Shown piece by piece: positions 6,418 to 7,872 of a DNA stretch of 7,872 nt (position 1 is its first letter; the number at the start of each line of letters is the position of its first letter). Position numbers and translations under genes: made by a program. The stretch is from Clostridiaceae bacterium (GTDB lineage: Bacteria > Bacillota > Clostridia > Monoglobales > Firm-18). Below the pieces are notes generated by a model that had not been told where the DNA came from, searched no databases, and worked only from the letters and a program-made list of their open reading frames with translations. The DNA lies in contig JAAZFB010000038.1 in the NCBI GenBank assembly GCA_012511915.1, positions 1 to 7,872 of the forward strand, given 5' to 3'.

Positions 6418-6735
6418 ATGAAATTAGTTTTAGCTATTGTCCAGCATGAGGATAGCGCTACTGTTTCTGAAGAGTTGACAAAAAATCAATTTAATGTTAC
6501 CAAGCTGGCTTCCACCGGTGGTTTTTTACGGGCGGGGAATGTTACCTTTTTAATCGGTACCCAAGAGGAACAAGTTGATCAGGTTATAGAGATAATTAAA
6601 AACAAATGCAAATCCAGAAAAGAGCTTACTGCGCCGGCTGCTATGTATATGGGCGCCTCTGCGTGGCCTATTGAGGTCGTGGTTGGCGGGGCTACAATTT
6701 TTGTTGTAGATGTTGACAGGTTTGAAAAGGTATGA
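6418..6735 (+). CDS. darA: cyclic-di-AMP receptor, DarA/PstA (YaaQ) family
   Basis: This 105-residue PII-like protein (DUF970/CdAMP_rec family) closely resembles Bacillus subtilis DarA (YaaQ). MKLVLAIVQ opens the first strand, followed by the family signature LASTGGFLRAGN (residues 30-41) and FLIG ending at Gly47, and then the C-terminal EVVVGGATIFVVDVDRF. Thr28, Phe36, Asn41 and Gly47 fall at positions reported to contact cyclic-di-AMP in PstA structures. Members form trimers that bind the nucleotide at subunit interfaces and signal to partners that remain poorly known. The ATG at 6418 is chosen because AAGGAG (6402-6407) lies 10 nt upstream. A TTG at 6397 precedes that site. The segment between TAPA and WPIEV is a few residues shorter than in B. 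subtilis. The stop overlaps the holB start in ATGA, so the two are translationally coupled. Confidence 0.93.
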   Translation: MKLVLAIVQHEDSATVSEELTKNQFNVTKLASTGGFLRAGNVTFLIGTQEEQVDQVIEIIKNKCKSRKELTAPAAMYMGASAWPIEVVVGGATIFVVDVDRFEKV

Positions 6736-7631
6736 CTTTTGACAACATCTACGGGCATGATGGCATAAAACAAACGCTTAATACTGCAATTGATAATAAC
6801 ACCGTTTCCCATGCCTATGTTTTTTGCGGCAAAAAAGGTATTGGCAAAACAACTATGGCAACTGCATTTGCGCAACTGCTTACGCACAACAGTGTAGCGG
6901 ATATTATTGTTGTAACAAATGAACACTATGATGTGAAAGAAAAAAAAGCTCTTTCTGTGGATGCAATCCGCGCAGCAAGGACGGATATATACATAAAGCC
7001 GTATATTGCTGATAAAAAAGTATTTATCATTCCTGATGCCGATACAATGAGTGCCGGTGCGCAAAATGCATTGCTAAAAGTTTTGGAAGAACCACCTGCA
7101 TATTGTGTCATAATTTTGATTTCGGCAAATGATAGGGTGCTATTGCCTACTATACTCTCACGGGCGGTTATTTTGAGGTTTGCCCCGTTGGACGACGGTA
7201 TAATTTCACAATATATTAAAGATAAATATAAAGACAGTATTGACAGTATATTGATACGCCTGTGCTCCGGCAGTTTATCTATAGCGGATGAATTAATAAC
7301 GACAGATGGTTTGCGCGAGAGTATTGGTGAATATGCCGCACTGTTTAAGCGGTTTGTTGGTGCGGATAAAGCGTGCATATACGAGGCAATAGCCTTTTTT
7401 GAACAGCAAAAGCAAAATTGCTTTATGTTTTTTGACATTATGAGTATACTTTTGTCCGATTCACTGATTGAAAAAAGTCAAACAAACGGTATGAAGGGGA
7501 TAAACAAAGGAGCTGCATTAAAAATCATAAACAATATAGCGATTGCAAAGAATGCTATAAACCAAAACAGAAATTATGGTATCGTTATATCGGAATTGTT
7601 GCTGGATGCATGGAGGGCATTACATGATTAA
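6732..7631 (+). CDS. holB: DNA polymerase III subunit delta' (clamp loader)
   Basis: This 299-residue AAA+ protein is part of the clamp-loading complex that places the sliding clamp on primed DNA. It shows SHAYVF then a P-loop GKKGIGKT at residues 33-40, a Walker-B-like region VFIIPDADTMSAGAQNALLKVLEEPP at about 97-122 (read in two blocks: VFIIPDADTM and NALLKVLEEPP), and an arginine-finger motif SRA at 143-145, where many relatives have SRC. The zinc-binding cysteine cluster found after the P-loop in B. subtilis and E. coli delta' is absent: between residues 41 and 124 there is no cysteine, and the P-loop helix passes almost directly to the VADIIVV strand. DnaX was considered, but size and position between darA and ricT identify holB. 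It overlaps darA by 4 bp and ricT by 8 bp. Confidence 0.9.
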   Translation: MTFDNIYGHDGIKQTLNTAIDNNTVSHAYVFCGKKGIGKTTMATAFAQLLTHNSVADIIVVTNEHYDVKEKKALSVDAIRAARTDIYIKPYIADKKVFIIPDADTMSAGAQNALLKVLEEPPAYCVIILISANDRVLLPTILSRAVILRFAPLDDGIISQYIKDKYKDSIDSILIRLCSGSLSIADELITTDGLRESIGEYAALFKRFVGADKACIYEAIAFFEQQKQNCFMFFDIMSILLSDSLIEKSQTNGMKGINKGAALKIINNIAIAKNAINQNRNYGIVISELLLDAWRALHD

Positions 7632-7851
7632 TGTTGTTGGTATAAGGTTTAAAAACGCAAATAAAATATATTTTTTCGACCCCGAAGAGAATAAATACGA
7701 AAAGGGCGAACATGTTGTTGTTGAAACTGTGCGCGGTGTTGAAATGGGAGAAGTCGCTTTTTCGAACAGGCGAGTGCCGAAAGAATCAGTTGTTGCACCT
7801 CTTGTTCCTATTATGCGACGGGCAGTCAAAAAGGATTTTGAAAAACTCTAA
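7624..7851 (+). CDS. ricT: RicT/YaaT (PSP1-domain) N-terminal fragment, apparently frameshifted near the window end
   Basis: The ATG at 7624 is preceded by GGAGGG (7612-7617) 6 nt upstream. The sequence MINVVGIRFKNANKIYFFDP, a VVVETVRGVEMGEV block and the VAPLVPIMRRAVKKDFEKL segment match the start of RicT/YaaT (PSP1 C-terminal-domain family). In B. subtilis RicT acts with RicA and RicF, with an effect on RNase Y-dependent mRNA processing, sporulation and competence. Homologues have about 270 residues, but here a TAA (7849-7851) ends the frame after 75. In the +1 frame the remaining bases read T-K-E-K-E-K, which continues the charged helix (NKEKEKEA-type) that normally follows. A single extra base between 7834 and 7850, for example in the A5 run 7841-7845, would account for the stop. 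This may be a contig-end error, a real mutation, or less likely programmed frameshifting. Confidence 0.85.
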   Translation: MINVVGIRFKNANKIYFFDPEENKYEKGEHVVVETVRGVEMGEVAFSNRRVPKESVVAPLVPIMRRAVKKDFEKL

Positions 7852-7872
7852 GATAACGAAGGAAAAGGAAAA

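Noticed and set aside
6579..7438. Antisense open frames at 6579-7064 and 6926-7438 on the minus strand
   Set aside because: They lie opposite darA and holB, which match known families throughout. The translations have no recognisable domains and no ribosome binding sites.
7576..7623. In-frame ATG at 7576 as the ricT start
   Set aside because: The added residues have no counterpart in the family, while ATG 7624 has GGAGGG at the right distance and starts exactly where homologues start.

Overview
The window reads as chromosomal DNA of an uncultured anaerobic member of the Firmicutes, class Clostridia. The grounds are moderately AT-rich DNA with AGGAGG-type ribosome binding sites, a secreted SLH-domain surface protein, an apparently pyrophosphate-dependent phosphofructokinase, an ECF-type promoter, and the gene order darA-holB-ricT, which matches the Bacillus/Clostridium yaaQ-holB-yaaT cluster. 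Both ends cut into genes, and the last gene appears frameshifted near the end, so this may be a whole short metagenomic contig.

Layout: (1) 1-580, minus strand: a TraX-family integral membrane protein that runs off the left edge. (2) 581-843: a divergent intergenic region with a perfect 22-bp-arm palindrome (591-638), a second AT-rich hairpin (704-739) and a good sigma-A promoter (761-789). (3) 844-2322: an orphan family-5 (peptide/nickel-type) solute-binding lipoprotein. (4) 2323-2772: 450 bp with no gene, filled by two back-to-back foldback elements (2322-2480 and 2481-2649) that share a central 16-nt hairpin, followed by an ECF-type promoter. (5) 2773-4920: a secreted protein with duplicated YcdB/YcdC-like (PepSY-related) modules and a C-terminal SLH anchor. 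(6) 4921-5112: a third small palindromic element, a strong rho-independent terminator and a sigma-A promoter. (7) 5113-6333: phosphofructokinase with PPi-type signature residues. (8) 6418-7851: darA (c-di-AMP receptor), holB (clamp-loader delta') and ricT/yaaT, overlapping like an operon. ricT stops after 75 codons although homologues have about 270.

The protein-coding content is mostly housekeeping or cell-envelope genes of recognisable families. No defence, CRISPR, phage or biosynthetic system is visible. The part least explained by known gene content is the intergenic DNA: three palindromic elements with ATACTAA/TTAGTAT ends, and a tandem pair of about 160-bp foldbacks with matching apex loops and different outer ends. 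These look like small non-autonomous mobile elements or structured-RNA elements.
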